Shown: piece by piece, positions 26,888 to 35,172 of the stretch
Numbering within the stretch: position 1 is the first letter of the stretch
Layout of the letters: each line of letters starts with the position of its first letter
Assembly (NCBI GenBank): GCA_947427035.1
Contig: CANEGK010000013.1
Location: forward strand, 1 to 56,470
DNA from: an uncultured Clostridium sp.
GTDB lineage: Bacteria; Bacillota; Clostridia; Oscillospirales; Butyricicoccaceae
Length of the DNA: 56,470 nt
Direction of reading: 5' to 3'
Notes under the pieces: model-generated
Told to the model about the DNA's origin: nothing
Seen by the model: only the letters and a program-made list of their open reading frames with translations
Databases searched by the model: none
Translations under genes and position numbers: made by a program

Positions 26888-27313
26888 ATGCTGGTTTCTG
26901 AAATTATGAGCCGGGGCGTCGTCGCGCTGTCGCCCGACGATTCGGTAGAGAGCGCGGCGCGGCTGCTGGCGCATCACGGCGTGGGGGCGCTGCCCGTCTG
27001 CGGGGAGGACGGCCGCCTGCACGGCATGGTGACCGATCGCGACATCACGGTGCGCGGCGTGGCCGCCGATTTTTTGCCCGGCGCGCCGGTGCGCAGCATT
27101 ATGAGCCGGCCGGCCTATACCGTCGAAGCGCACGCCGATGTGCGCGAAGCCGCCTGCCTGATGGCTGAAAAGCAGGTGCGCCGCCTGGCCGTGGTGCAGA
27201 ACGGCCGCCTGTGCGGCATGCTGTCGCTGGGCGACGTGGCCCGGTGCCACGCCTGCGAGGTGGAGGTTTCAAAGGCTTTGTGCGAGATCTCCCTGCCGCA
27301 GCGGGATTATTGA
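26888..27313 (+). CDS. tandem CBS-domain protein
   Basis: 141 aa; ATG 26888 with AGAAGGGG upstream. It consists of one CBS pair and little else: VSEIMSRGVVALSPDDSVESAARLL ... GALPVCGEDGRLHGMVTDRDI (CBS1) and VRSIMSRPAYTVEAHADVREAACLM ... RRLAVVQNGRLCGMLSLGDVA (CBS2). Stand-alone CBS pairs bind adenine nucleotides (AMP, ATP, SAM, c-di-AMP) and regulate partner proteins. The C-terminal Cys-containing tail (RCHACEVEVSKALCEI) is slightly unusual. Closed by a good terminator. Partner unknown. Confidence 0.88.
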   Translation: MLVSEIMSRGVVALSPDDSVESAARLLAHHGVGALPVCGEDGRLHGMVTDRDITVRGVAADFLPGAPVRSIMSRPAYTVEAHADVREAACLMAEKQVRRLAVVQNGRLCGMLSLGDVARCHACEVEVSKALCEISLPQRDY

Positions 27314-27320
27314 GGAGACT

Positions 27321-27350
27321 GCCGGAAAGCAAACGCTTTCCGGCATTTTT
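27321..27350 (+). terminator. terminator after the CBS gene
   Basis: GCCGGAAAGC-aaac-GCTTTCCGGC followed by ATTTTT. Confidence 0.9.
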
Positions 27351-27381
27351 AATAACAATATAATAATAATTATAAATTTTG

Positions 27382-27410
27382 TTGACACTTTTGAATTAGT
27401 GTGTTAAAAT
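27382..27410 (+). promoter_or_regulatory. strong promoter of the oligopeptide-binding lipoprotein gene
   Basis: Consensus TTGACA (27382-27387), 17-nt spacer, TAAAAT (27405-27410), preceded by an AT-rich UP-like stretch at 27350-27380. Confidence 0.8.
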
Positions 27411-27458
27411 AATCCGCAAATCTACACAGCAAAAGCTGTGCAATGGAGGCGTGTACAT

Positions 27459-29051
27459 ATGAAAAAGCTGACAGCCATTCTGCTCGCAGCATTGCTGGTT
27501 TTCACACTGGCCGCCTGTTCCGGCGACGGCGGCAGCAGAGACCAGAACCAGACACCCTCGGGCGAGGATACGCAGCAAAGCGGCGGCGACCAGCAGGCCG
27601 CACCGGAAAAAGACACCCTGTATGTCGCCATCAACGCCGACGTGCAGAACCTGGACCCGTACCTGACCTCTTCAGCCACCGATAATCTGGTCAACTACGA
27701 AATGTACGACGGCCTGGTGAAAATGTCGCCCCAGAACGAAGCGAAGCCGTGGATCGCCACCGAGTGGGACATCTCGGACGACGGGCTGACCTACACCTTT
27801 AAACTGCGCGACGACGTTGTCTTCTACAACGGCGAAAAACTGACGAGCGACGACGTCGTCTTTTCGGCCGAGCGCGCCTTCCAGTCGGCGTATATGGCCT
27901 CGACCTTCGCGCTGTACTGCGAAAGCGCCAACGCGCCCGACGACTACACCGTCGAGCTGCACCTGCGCCAGCCGTACGCCCCCTTTATCAGCCTGCTCGA
28001 CACCGCCTTTGTCATTCACAGCCGCAAAGCGTGGGAGGATGCCGGCAGCGACGAAGCCTTTTTAGAGCACCCCATCGGCACCGGCCCCTACCAGTTTGTC
28101 GAGCACAAGCTGGGCGAGTCGGTGACGCTTAAAGCAAACCCCGATCACTTCGCCATCGTACCGGCGGTTCCCAACGTCGTCTATAAGGTCATCACCGACC
28201 CGAGCACCATTTCGGTCGCGCTGGAGACGGGCGAAATCGACCTGGCCGGCTACGGCAGCGCGGTTCCCGCCGCCAACCTCGCCCTGCTCGAGCAGAACGA
28301 ATCGCTCAATATTCAGTATAAGGATTCCGTCACGACCGCGTATATCACCATGAATACCGAAGTCGCGCCTTTTGACAACAAGCTGGTGCGCCAGGCGGTC
28401 AGCTACGCCGTCGACAAGCAGTTTTTGATAGACGTTGCCGAGGATGGGCACGGCACCGTCGCCACCGCCATGACCAATTCGCTCATTTTCGGCCACCCCG
28501 AAAAGCTGAAGGGGCAGCCCTTTGACATGGAAAAGGCCAAGAGCCTGCTGGCCGAGGCCGGTTACCCGGACGGCGCCGGGCTGGGAAGGCACGAGCTCAA
28601 GGTCATGGAAGGCAAGTCGCAGGCGGCGGCACAGGCCGTGCAGAACAATCTGGTGCAGCTCGGTATGGATGTCGGCATTCAGGTCATGGAGAAGAACGCC
28701 TATCTGGCCGATGTGCTGAGCGGCGGCTACACCATCGCTTATCTGAGCATCACGCTGGGCAGCGACGCCGCCATGTATTCGCAGATTTTTACCACGCCCA
28801 ACATCAACGGCCTCAATTCGGCGCGCGTTTCCGACGCGGAAATCGACCAGCTTTTTGCCGATGCCGAGACGACGACCGACACGGCCGCTCGCATCGCCGG
28901 CTATGAAAAGGTCTTTGAGCGGTTGGAGGACGAGTGCTATTACGCGCCCCTGTATTACCCGCAGAATGCGTATATCACCAATAAGAGGATTGTCCTGGGC
29001 GATTTGTACCCTTCGGGGCTGTACGTTTACCAGATCACACTGGCAAAATAA
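27459..29051 (+). CDS. oligopeptide/nickel-type ABC substrate-binding lipoprotein (SBP family 5)
   Basis: 530 aa from ATG 27459 (ATGGAGG upstream; the extension to 27438 overlaps the RBS). A lipoprotein signal MKKLTAILLAALLVFTLAAC ends in the lipobox LAAC (Cys20), followed by a Gly/Ser/Gln-rich spacer. The mature part is a family-5 binding protein: VAINADVQNLDPYLTSS, YEMYDGLVKMSPQNEAKPWIATEWDISDDGLTYTFKLRDDV (landmarks YDGLV, EWDISDDGLTYTF), GTGPYQFVEHKLGE, and a C-terminal APLYYPQNAYI. Likely binds peptides at the outer membrane face. No permease or ATPase genes are adjacent, so it is an orphan that must share a transporter encoded elsewhere. It has its own strong promoter and terminator. 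Confidence 0.93.
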   Translation: MKKLTAILLAALLVFTLAACSGDGGSRDQNQTPSGEDTQQSGGDQQAAPEKDTLYVAINADVQNLDPYLTSSATDNLVNYEMYDGLVKMSPQNEAKPWIATEWDISDDGLTYTFKLRDDVVFYNGEKLTSDDVVFSAERAFQSAYMASTFALYCESANAPDDYTVELHLRQPYAPFISLLDTAFVIHSRKAWEDAGSDEAFLEHPIGTGPYQFVEHKLGESVTLKANPDHFAIVPAVPNVVYKVITDPSTISVALETGEIDLAGYGSAVPAANLALLEQNESLNIQYKDSVTTAYITMNTEVAPFDNKLVRQAVSYAVDKQFLIDVAEDGHGTVATAMTNSLIFGHPEKLKGQPFDMEKAKSLLAEAGYPDGAGLGRHELKVMEGKSQAAAQAVQNNLVQLGMDVGIQVMEKNAYLADVLSGGYTIAYLSITLGSDAAMYSQIFTTPNINGLNSARVSDAEIDQLFADAETTTDTAARIAGYEKVFERLEDECYYAPLYYPQNAYITNKRIVLGDLYPSGLYVYQITLAK

Positions 29052-29068
29052 CGCGGAATCAAGCAAGA

Positions 29069-29099
29069 CGGCGGGCCGCTGGCGGCCCGCCGCATTTTT
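29069..29099 (+). terminator. terminator between SBP and clpC (convergent)
   Basis: CGGCGGGCCGC-tg-GCGGCCCGCCG stem followed by CATTTTT. Confidence 0.85.
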
Positions 29100-29106
29100 A
29101 TCCGGG

Positions 29107-31356
29107 TTAACCGCCGGCCGCGAGCGGCGCGGGGGCGCGCTCCAGGCAAAGCTCGCCGTTGCGCACAGTCAGCAGTACGGCCGAGCCGGCCGGCAGGTTC
29201 CCGTTCAGCAGCAGGGCGCAGGCGTTGTCCTCGACAGCGCGGGTGACGGCGCGGCGCAGCGGCCGCGCGCCCAGCGTCGGGTCAGGGCACTGCCGGACCA
29301 GCGTTTCGACGGCGGCATCGTCCCACAAAAGCGAAAGGTCCTGCGCCGTCAGCCGCTCGCGCGACTGCGCCAGCATCCGGCGGCAGATGTCCTGCTTTTC
29401 ACCGTCGGCCAGGGGGCGGAAGACGAGCACTTCGTCCAAGCGGTTTAAAAGCTCGGGGCGGAAGGTGCGCTTTGCTTCACTCAGCACGCGGGAATCGCAG
29501 GCGTCCGTCATCTGCTCGCCAAAGCCGGCCGGCCGGGCCTGAATTTCACGCAGGCCGACGTTGGACGTAAAAATAACAACCGCATTCTGAAAATCGGCGC
29601 GGCCGCCCTCGGAATCGGTCAAAAAGCCCTCGTCCAACAGCTGCAAAAACAGATTCAGAACGTCGGGGTGGGCCTTTTCCGCTTCGTCAAACAGCACGAC
29701 GCTGTAGGGCCTGCGCCGGATGCGTTCGGTCAAAAGCCCGCCCTCGCCAAAGCCCACATAGCCGGGCGGCGAGCCGATGAGCTTGGCGACCGAGTGCGGT
29801 TCGCGGAATTCGGACATGTCAAAGCGGATGAGCGAGCGCTCGTCGCCGAACAGGCAGGCGCACAGGGCGCGGGCCAGTTCGGTTTTACCGACGCCCGAAG
29901 GGCCGCAGAAGAGGAAGGAGCCGAGCGGCCGCCCGCCGCCGTGCCCCAGCAGCCGTCCGCGCTGCACGGCGCGCGCTACGGCGCGCACAGCGCCGTCCTG
30001 GCCGACGACGCGCTGCAAAAGCTGTGATTCAAGGCTTAAAAGCGCCTCTTTTTCGTTGCTTTGGGCGACGGCCGGGCGAATGCCCGTCATGCGGAAGACA
30101 ACGTCGGCTATGTGCCCCGGCGAAAGGGACGGTTCGCCGGCCAGACGGGCGGCGGCCGCCGCCTCGTCGAGCAGGTCGATGGCCTTGTCGGGCAGGCGGC
30201 GTTCGGGCATATAGCGGACGGACAGGCGCACGGCGGCCTCGAGCGCGTCGTCGCCGATGCGGACATTGTGGTGGCGTTCGTACCGGCCGGACAGGGAATG
30301 CAGAATGCGCAACGCCTGTTCGGCCGACGGCTCGCCGACCTCGACCGGCTGAAAACGGCGGGACAGGGCGCTGTCGCGCCGGATGGTTTTTTTGTATTCG
30401 GCCGTCGTCGTCGCGCCAATGATTTGCAGGCCCGAGCGCGCCAGCGCCGGCTTTAGAATGTTGGCCGCGTCGATGGCGCCTTCGGCCGCGCCGGTGCCGG
30501 TCAGCATATGGATTTCGTCGATGAATAAAATGACGTCGCCGCTCTGGCGCACCTCGTCCAGAATATTGCGCACCCGCTCTTCAAACTCGCCGCGGTATTT
30601 GGTGCCCGAGATGACGCTTGCCAGCTCAAGGGAAAGAATACGCTTGCCCAGAAGAAAGGGCGGCGCGTCTCCGTCCGCGATTTTTTGTGCCAGGCATTCG
30701 GCAATGGCTGTTTTGCCGACGCCGGCATCCCCCAAAAGCACGGGGTTGGACTTTTGCCGCCGGCACAGAATGCCCATGACGCGTTCGACTTCCTGCTCGC
30801 GGCCGATGACAGGGTCAAAAAGCCCCTGCCGCGCCTGCGCCGTCAAATCGCAGCCGAACTGTAATGTCAGCTTGAGCTCGTTGCGGCGCGGCGCTTTTCC
30901 GCTCGCAGGAGGGGCCGCGCCGCTTTGCGGGCGGGCCAACAGGCGGGCGTACAGGGTAGCCGGGTTGACGCCCAGGCGGCGCAGCACCTGCGCGCCGCCG
31001 CAGTCCTTTTCTGCCAGCAGCGACATGAGCAGATGCTCGCTGGCCACCAGGGGCGCGCCGGCCGCCGTCGCCTGGGCGGGCGCGCCTTCGATAATGCGCA
31101 TGGCGCGCGCCGTCAGCGTGACGGGCGACGCCGCGCAGCCCTTGCCCGCGCCGACCGCTGCGGCCACCGCGTCGAAAAGCTGGCGCTCGGAAAGCCCCAT
31201 TTCGCTCAAAGCGCGGTGCGCGCCCCCGCCCCGCTGGCAATAGACGCCCAAAAGCAGATGTTCGGAACCGATGAAGCTGTGCTGCAAACGGCGCGCAGCC
31301 GAAAAGGAAAGCAGAAGGGCGTTTTGCGCCCCCTGCGAAAAGCGGCTTTCATTCAT
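29107..31356 (-). CDS. ClpC/ClpA-type AAA+ unfoldase, compact form without an obvious M-domain
   Basis: 749 aa from ATG 31356 (start of MNESRFSQGAQNALLLSF). Double Clp-N repeats (HSFIGSEHLLLG; VASEHLLMSLLA) precede AAA-1 with Walker A GDAGVGKTAIAECLA and AAA-2 with GPSGVGKTELARALC, plus sensor and C-terminal D2-small parts (FRPELLNRLDEVLVF, LGARPLRRAVTRAVED). After LLDEAAAAARLAGEPSL the chain passes directly to HIADVVFRMTGI, so the ~50-residue coiled-coil middle domain of canonical ClpC, used for MecA/McsB control, seems absent. PAGFGE sits where the ClpP-binding [LIV]GF loop is expected. It probably feeds ClpP. No ctsR, mcsA or mcsB adjoins, and no CtsR heptad repeat was seen upstream. Confidence 0.88.
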   Translation of the reverse strand: MNESRFSQGAQNALLLSFSAARRLQHSFIGSEHLLLGVYCQRGGGAHRALSEMGLSERQLFDAVAAAVGAGKGCAASPVTLTARAMRIIEGAPAQATAAGAPLVASEHLLMSLLAEKDCGGAQVLRRLGVNPATLYARLLARPQSGAAPPASGKAPRRNELKLTLQFGCDLTAQARQGLFDPVIGREQEVERVMGILCRRQKSNPVLLGDAGVGKTAIAECLAQKIADGDAPPFLLGKRILSLELASVISGTKYRGEFEERVRNILDEVRQSGDVILFIDEIHMLTGTGAAEGAIDAANILKPALARSGLQIIGATTTAEYKKTIRRDSALSRRFQPVEVGEPSAEQALRILHSLSGRYERHHNVRIGDDALEAAVRLSVRYMPERRLPDKAIDLLDEAAAAARLAGEPSLSPGHIADVVFRMTGIRPAVAQSNEKEALLSLESQLLQRVVGQDGAVRAVARAVQRGRLLGHGGGRPLGSFLFCGPSGVGKTELARALCACLFGDERSLIRFDMSEFREPHSVAKLIGSPPGYVGFGEGGLLTERIRRRPYSVVLFDEAEKAHPDVLNLFLQLLDEGFLTDSEGGRADFQNAVVIFTSNVGLREIQARPAGFGEQMTDACDSRVLSEAKRTFRPELLNRLDEVLVFRPLADGEKQDICRRMLAQSRERLTAQDLSLLWDDAAVETLVRQCPDPTLGARPLRRAVTRAVEDNACALLLNGNLPAGSAVLLTVRNGELCLERAPAPLAAGG

Positions 31357-31498
31357 CGCTGTGCCCATCCTTGCCGGCGGTGTTCTTATCCGCCGCGGCC
31401 GCAGGCCGCGCGGTGGCGAAGCGCTGCGGGTGGCAGGCCGACTGGGGGCCTGAGGTGTTAGCCGCCGGGCGGCTGTCGGGGCCAGAGTTTTCCGTCAT
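31349..31498 (-). CDS. small hypothetical protein upstream of and overlapping clpC
   Basis: 49 aa from ATG 31498, 10 nt after AAAGGAG on the minus strand. It ends 8 nt inside the clpC start, as in translational coupling. The sequence (MTENSGPDSRPAANTSG ...) is polar, Ala/Pro/Ser-rich and resembles nothing I know. ClpC itself has only a weak RBS, so translating this ORF could deliver ribosomes to clpC. It may be a leader ORF rather than a functional protein. Confidence 0.4.
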   Translation of the reverse strand: MTENSGPDSRPAANTSGPQSACHPQRFATARPAAAADKNTAGKDGHSDE

Positions 31499-31531
31499 GA
31501 AACACACACTCCTTTGATTCATATCTTTTAC

Positions 31532-31562
31532 AAAAAAGGCGGAAATATTTCTGCTTCCGCCC
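31532..31562 (-). terminator. terminator-like hairpin in the clpC leader
   Basis: On the minus strand GGCGGAA-gcagaaata-TTTCCGCC followed by TTTTTT, 35 nt before the small ORF that precedes clpC. No minus-strand gene lies immediately upstream, so it may attenuate clpC transcription. Confidence 0.5.
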
Positions 31563-31563
31563 A

Positions 31564-31591
31564 TTGCATTTTTTGATTTTCATGTTAAAAT
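31564..31591 (+). promoter_or_regulatory. promoter of the ferredoxin gene
   Basis: TTGCAT (31564-31569), 16-nt spacer, TAAAAT (31586-31591). Confidence 0.6.
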
Positions 31592-31622
31592 GAAATCATA
31601 CACACGAATGGAGGTAATACTT

Positions 31623-31790
31623 ATGGCTTACAAAATTGGCGATGCCTGCGTCGGCTGCGGCGCCTGCGCGGCCCAGTGCCCGGTCGGCGCCATCAAAGAC
31701 GCCGGCGGCAAGTTCGAGATCGACGAGTCGGTCTGCGTCAGCTGCGGCGCCTGTGCGGCCCAGTGCCCGGTCGGCGCTATCTCGGAGTAA
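31623..31790 (+). CDS. 2[4Fe-4S] clostridial-type ferredoxin
   Basis: 55 aa from ATG 31623 (GGAGGTAATACTT). Two perfect CxxCxxCxxxCP clusters: CVGCGACAAQCPVGAI and CVSCGACAAQCPVGAI, arranged with pseudo-twofold symmetry as in the Clostridium pasteurianum protein. It is a low-potential one-electron carrier for pyruvate:ferredoxin oxidoreductase, hydrogenases and similar enzymes in an anaerobe. Own promoter and a downstream hairpin terminator, as expected for a highly expressed single gene. Confidence 0.97.
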   Translation: MAYKIGDACVGCGACAAQCPVGAIKDAGGKFEIDESVCVSCGACAAQCPVGAISE

Positions 31791-31808
31791 GGTTTTTCAA
31801 CCGACTAT

Positions 31809-31843
31809 GGACGTTTTGCGGCTTGCCGTAAAACGTCCTTTGT
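31809..31843 (+). terminator. terminator of the ferredoxin gene
   Basis: GGACGTTTTgCGGC-ttg-CCGtAAAACGTCC stem followed by TTTGT. Confidence 0.75.
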
Positions 31844-31877
31844 CAATATAGACGCTTTTGCTGGGGGGACGTTTGAT

Positions 31878-32828
31878 TTGGACGTTACGCATTTTACCGA
31901 CTATCACCGCCGCGTTGTGGAAAACTGCTCGCGCGTCATCGTCGGCAAGGACGAAGTGATTTCGCAGGTGCTAACCTGCTTTTTGTGCGGCGGCCACGTA
32001 CTGCTGGAGGATGTGCCGGGCACCGGGAAAACCATGCTGCTGCGCGCCTTTGCCAAAACCATCGGCGGCGCTTTCAAACGCATACAGTTTACCCCCGATC
32101 TGCTGCCGTCCGACCTGACGGGCATCAACTTTTACAACCAGAAAACAGGGGAGTTTGAGTTCCGGCCCGGGCCGCTCTTTTCCAATGTCGTGCTGGCGGA
32201 CGAAATCAACCGCGCCACCCCGCGCACCCAGTCCAGCCTGCTCGAAGCGATGGAAGAGCGGCAGATTTCGGTCGACGGCGTGACAAGCCGTTTGCAGGAT
32301 CCCTTTATTGTTATGGCCACACAAAACCCGATTGAATCCTACGGCACCTTTCCGCTGCCCGAAGCGCAGGTCGACCGCTTCTTCATGCGGCTTTCGCTCG
32401 GCTATATGCAGCGCGACGAGGAGCTGCGCGTCATTTCCCGCCCCCCGACGGCCGAGCTGCTCGACGGGTTGACGCAGGTCGTGACGGCCGAGGAGACGGC
32501 GCGGCTGCAAAAGGACGCGCGCGAAATCGCCGTTTCGCCCGACGTGGCCGGCTACCTGATGGACATTGTGCAGAAGACGCGCAGCGAAAGCCGTTTTGTC
32601 ACCGGCGTTTCGACGCGCGGCGCCATCGCCTTTTACCGCGCCTGCCAGGTGTGGGCGGCGCTGCACGGCCGCGATTATGTCATTCCCGAGGATGTGCAGC
32701 GTATGGCAGGGCCGGTGCTGTGCCACCGCATTGTGTCGGGCGGTGCGGCGCGCGAGGGGGATAAGCAGGCTTTTCTCCAGCAGCTGATAGAGTCCATCCC
32801 CGTCCCCTTGGAACCCCTGCCCAGGTAA
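31878..32828 (+). CDS. MoxR-family AAA+ ATPase
   Basis: 316 aa from TTG 31878, a few nt after a G-rich SD (GGGGGG, 31863-31868). MoxR core: CSRVIVGKDEVISQVL, HVLLEDVPGTGKTMLLRAFA (Walker A), RIQFTPDLLPSDLTGINFYNQ, VLADEINRATPRTQSSLLEAMEERQISVDG (Walker B and sensor; landmark LADEINRA), MATQNPIESYGTFPLPEAQVDRFFMRL and a C-terminal lid with STRGAIAFYRACQ. These ATPases act as chaperone-like activators, usually with DUF58/VWA partners. Here DUF58 follows after 5 nt and DUF4129 after that, a conserved trio. Confidence 0.95.
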   Translation: MDVTHFTDYHRRVVENCSRVIVGKDEVISQVLTCFLCGGHVLLEDVPGTGKTMLLRAFAKTIGGAFKRIQFTPDLLPSDLTGINFYNQKTGEFEFRPGPLFSNVVLADEINRATPRTQSSLLEAMEERQISVDGVTSRLQDPFIVMATQNPIESYGTFPLPEAQVDRFFMRLSLGYMQRDEELRVISRPPTAELLDGLTQVVTAEETARLQKDAREIAVSPDVAGYLMDIVQKTRSESRFVTGVSTRGAIAFYRACQVWAALHGRDYVIPEDVQRMAGPVLCHRIVSGGAAREGDKQAFLQQLIESIPVPLEPLPR

Positions 32829-32833
32829 AGGGC

Positions 32834-33931
32834 ATGTGGGCCTTTCTGATCGTGCTGCTGCTGGGCGCGGCGCTTTTGCAGCGCCATTCGCTCCGGCACA
32901 GCCTGGACAACGTCGGCTTTGACACCGGCGTTTCACAAATCGCCGTCGACCCGGACGAGGACTTTGAAATCGTCTCGGTTCTTTCAAACGGCGGGCGGAT
33001 GCCCGTCTTTTTCCTGCGCGTGCAGGAGCTTTGGCCGGCTGACATCGCCGTTTTGGGCGAAGGGCTGGACCTGCGCGCCGACCGCGACATGACCCGCCTG
33101 AATTACAGCTGTTATCTCTGGCCGCGCCAGCGTCTGGAACGCCGTGTGCGCGCCAGCCTTCCGCGCCGGGGGCGCTACTTTCTGCGCGGGGCCAACCTGT
33201 CGGGCGGCGACTTTATCGGCATGGCAGAGACGCACGAGCACGTCGCCCTGATGCGTGAAATCGTCGTCATGCCCCGCCCGGCCGCGGCGCCCGGACTGCC
33301 TGAAACGCTGGGAGGTTATCTGGGAATGCGCTCGGTCAACCGCTTTGTGATGGAGGACCCGGTGCTCACCCTCGGCTTTCGCGAATACACCGGGCGCGAG
33401 CCGCAAAAGGCCATCAGCTGGCCGGTCAGCGCCCGTTCCGGCCGCCTGATGGTCAAAAAATACGACTATACCCTTGAGCAGTCGGTAACCGTGCTGCTCA
33501 ACGTTGAATGCGGCGACGAAAGCGCCGGCCCGGACGCCGCGCGCATCGAAGCCTGCTTTTCCCTGGCCCGCTCGGTGTGTGAGGAGCTGGAGGAAAAGGG
33601 CGTGCAGTACAGCTTTTTGACCAATGCGACGGCGGCCGGCGCCGTCGGGCTGTGGAGCGATATTTACGACGGCCTGGGGCAAAGCCATCTGTACGCCATT
33701 CTGGAAGGCCTGGGCCGTGCGACCTACGGGCGCGCCGAACCCTTTGCCGAAACACTGGAGCGCGCGGCGCGCCGGGCGGCGCAGGGCCGCTGCCATGTTC
33801 TGATCACCCCCTGTGACGCCGGCCTTTACGCCCATGCGCTTTCTCTCCTGCGCGAGCTGAGCGGGCAGGAGATACTGACCCTGTACCCGCCGCCCGAAAC
33901 CGGGACGGAAGAAGAGGAGGCGGATGTATGA
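32834..33931 (+). CDS. DUF58 domain protein, partner of MoxR
   Basis: 365 aa; ATG 32834 with AAAGGG upstream. A short N-terminal hydrophobic segment (WAFLIVLLLGAALL) is followed by a beta-rich part (RVRASLPRRGRYFLRGANLSGGDFIGM) and the DUF58 core FREYTGREPQKAISWPVSARSGRLMVKKYD (landmarks REYTGREPQKAISW and LMVKKYD), then a VWA-like tail (VTVLLNVECG). DUF58 proteins are membrane-linked VWA-like partners of MoxR ATPases with a role in envelope processes that is still unclear. It overlaps the next gene by ATGA, implying translational coupling. Confidence 0.92.
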   Translation: MWAFLIVLLLGAALLQRHSLRHSLDNVGFDTGVSQIAVDPDEDFEIVSVLSNGGRMPVFFLRVQELWPADIAVLGEGLDLRADRDMTRLNYSCYLWPRQRLERRVRASLPRRGRYFLRGANLSGGDFIGMAETHEHVALMREIVVMPRPAAAPGLPETLGGYLGMRSVNRFVMEDPVLTLGFREYTGREPQKAISWPVSARSGRLMVKKYDYTLEQSVTVLLNVECGDESAGPDAARIEACFSLARSVCEELEEKGVQYSFLTNATAAGAVGLWSDIYDGLGQSHLYAILEGLGRATYGRAEPFAETLERAARRAAQGRCHVLITPCDAGLYAHALSLLRELSGQEILTLYPPPETGTEEEEADV

Positions 33932-35145
33932 GCCTGTGCTTCGGCATCAAAACGCTGTGCGATTTGTCGATGTATTTTATTTATGCGCAGCTTGTCTGCG
34001 CAGGGTTCGGCGTCGGTTTTGACGTGCGTGCCCCTTTGGCGCTGCTCGCCGCGGCGGGTGGGCTGTGCTGTGCGCTGCGCGGGCGGGGCCGGCTGCGCTT
34101 TGCGCCGCTGGCCGCCGTGCCCCTCTGCCTTTTCTGGCTGCCGGGGCTGGCCGGGGCGCTGACCCTCGTCGCCCCCGCCGCTTATTTGGGCGTCACGGCG
34201 GGACGCAGGCTTTTTCAAATCGAATACAGCGAATGCTGCGACGGCTTCCGTCGCGGCGCGCTGCTGCTTTTGCCGCTGCTGGCGCTGCCCATTTTGGGCG
34301 CCGGCGAGCTGGCGGCGCGCGTCGCCCTGCCGCTGGCCGTGCTCTACCTGGCGTGCGGCGTGCTGCTGCTGCGGATGCTTCGGCACGAGCCGGCCGTTCT
34401 TTCGCAGCCGCGTTTTATCCTGCTCAACAGCGCCGTACTGGCGCTTGTTCTGGGCGCAGCGGCGCTTTTGAGCTCGCCTGCGGCCCTGGGCGTTTTCAAA
34501 GACGGAGTCGGCTGGGTTTACCAGCACATCATAGTGCCGCCGCTCATGCTGCTCGGCTATCTGGCCGCCGGGCTGATGTGGCTTTTGATGCGTCTGCTCA
34601 GCCGGTTTGATCGCTCCGGCAGCGAAACGCCCCCGCAGGACGGGGAGATGGACTTGCAGGACACGCCGCTTTTTGACGATATCGAGCTGGTGCAGATCCC
34701 CGATTTCCTCAAAGCGCTGGCGACGACGCTTTTTATCGCCCTGTGCATTTTTATCGCATGGCGGGTCCTGCGCAAGATGCTGGGGCGCAGAGCAGGGCCG
34801 CGCACCGGCCCGGCCGTCGTCGAAACGCGCGGCGCGGCGGGGCAGAGCCTGCGGCCGGAACGCGCGCCGCGTTTACGCCCGCGTGACCCGCGCGCCGCCG
34901 TGCGCTGGCATTACGGCCGGTTTCTGCTTTTGTGCCGCAGGCTGGGCATTGCGCTGACGCGCGACGCCACCAGTGAAACGCTGGCCGGCTGGAGCAAGCA
35001 GGTGCTGCCCGCCCGGCCGGTCGACCGGTTGCGCGAACTTTACCTGACGGCCCGCTACAGCGAGCAGGAAATCACCCGCCAGATGGCCGACGAAGCGCAC
35101 GAGGCGGTGCGCGAAATGAAAAAGCAAATGCCGAACGGCTTGTAA
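33928..35145 (+). CDS. polytopic membrane protein with C-terminal DUF4129-like domain
   Basis: 405 aa; ATG 33928 overlaps the DUF58 stop (ATGA). About six to eight helices in residues 1-230 (LLAAAGGLCCALRG, LPLLALPILGAGELAARVALPLAVLYLACGVLLL, LLGYLAAGLMWLLMRLL), an acidic loop, one more helix (ALATTLFIALCIFIAWRVL), and a cytosolic C-terminal domain resembling DUF4129: AAVRWHYGRFLLLCRRLG, TSETLAGWSKQVLP, LYLTARYSEQEIT. In similar operons this domain is fused to, or followed by, a transglutaminase-like protein; none is present here. Ends the MoxR trio. Confidence 0.8.
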   Translation: MSLCFGIKTLCDLSMYFIYAQLVCAGFGVGFDVRAPLALLAAAGGLCCALRGRGRLRFAPLAAVPLCLFWLPGLAGALTLVAPAAYLGVTAGRRLFQIEYSECCDGFRRGALLLLPLLALPILGAGELAARVALPLAVLYLACGVLLLRMLRHEPAVLSQPRFILLNSAVLALVLGAAALLSSPAALGVFKDGVGWVYQHIIVPPLMLLGYLAAGLMWLLMRLLSRFDRSGSETPPQDGEMDLQDTPLFDDIELVQIPDFLKALATTLFIALCIFIAWRVLRKMLGRRAGPRTGPAVVETRGAAGQSLRPERAPRLRPRDPRAAVRWHYGRFLLLCRRLGIALTRDATSETLAGWSKQVLPARPVDRLRELYLTARYSEQEITRQMADEAHEAVREMKKQMPNGL

Positions 35146-35172
35146 TTTTATTGCTGTAAGGAGGAAACCACC

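Noticed and set aside
31499-31600. CtsR or CIRCE (HrcA) operator upstream of clpC
   Set aside because: No GGTCAAA-type heptad tandem or TTAGCACTC-N9-GAGTGCTAA repeat could be found.
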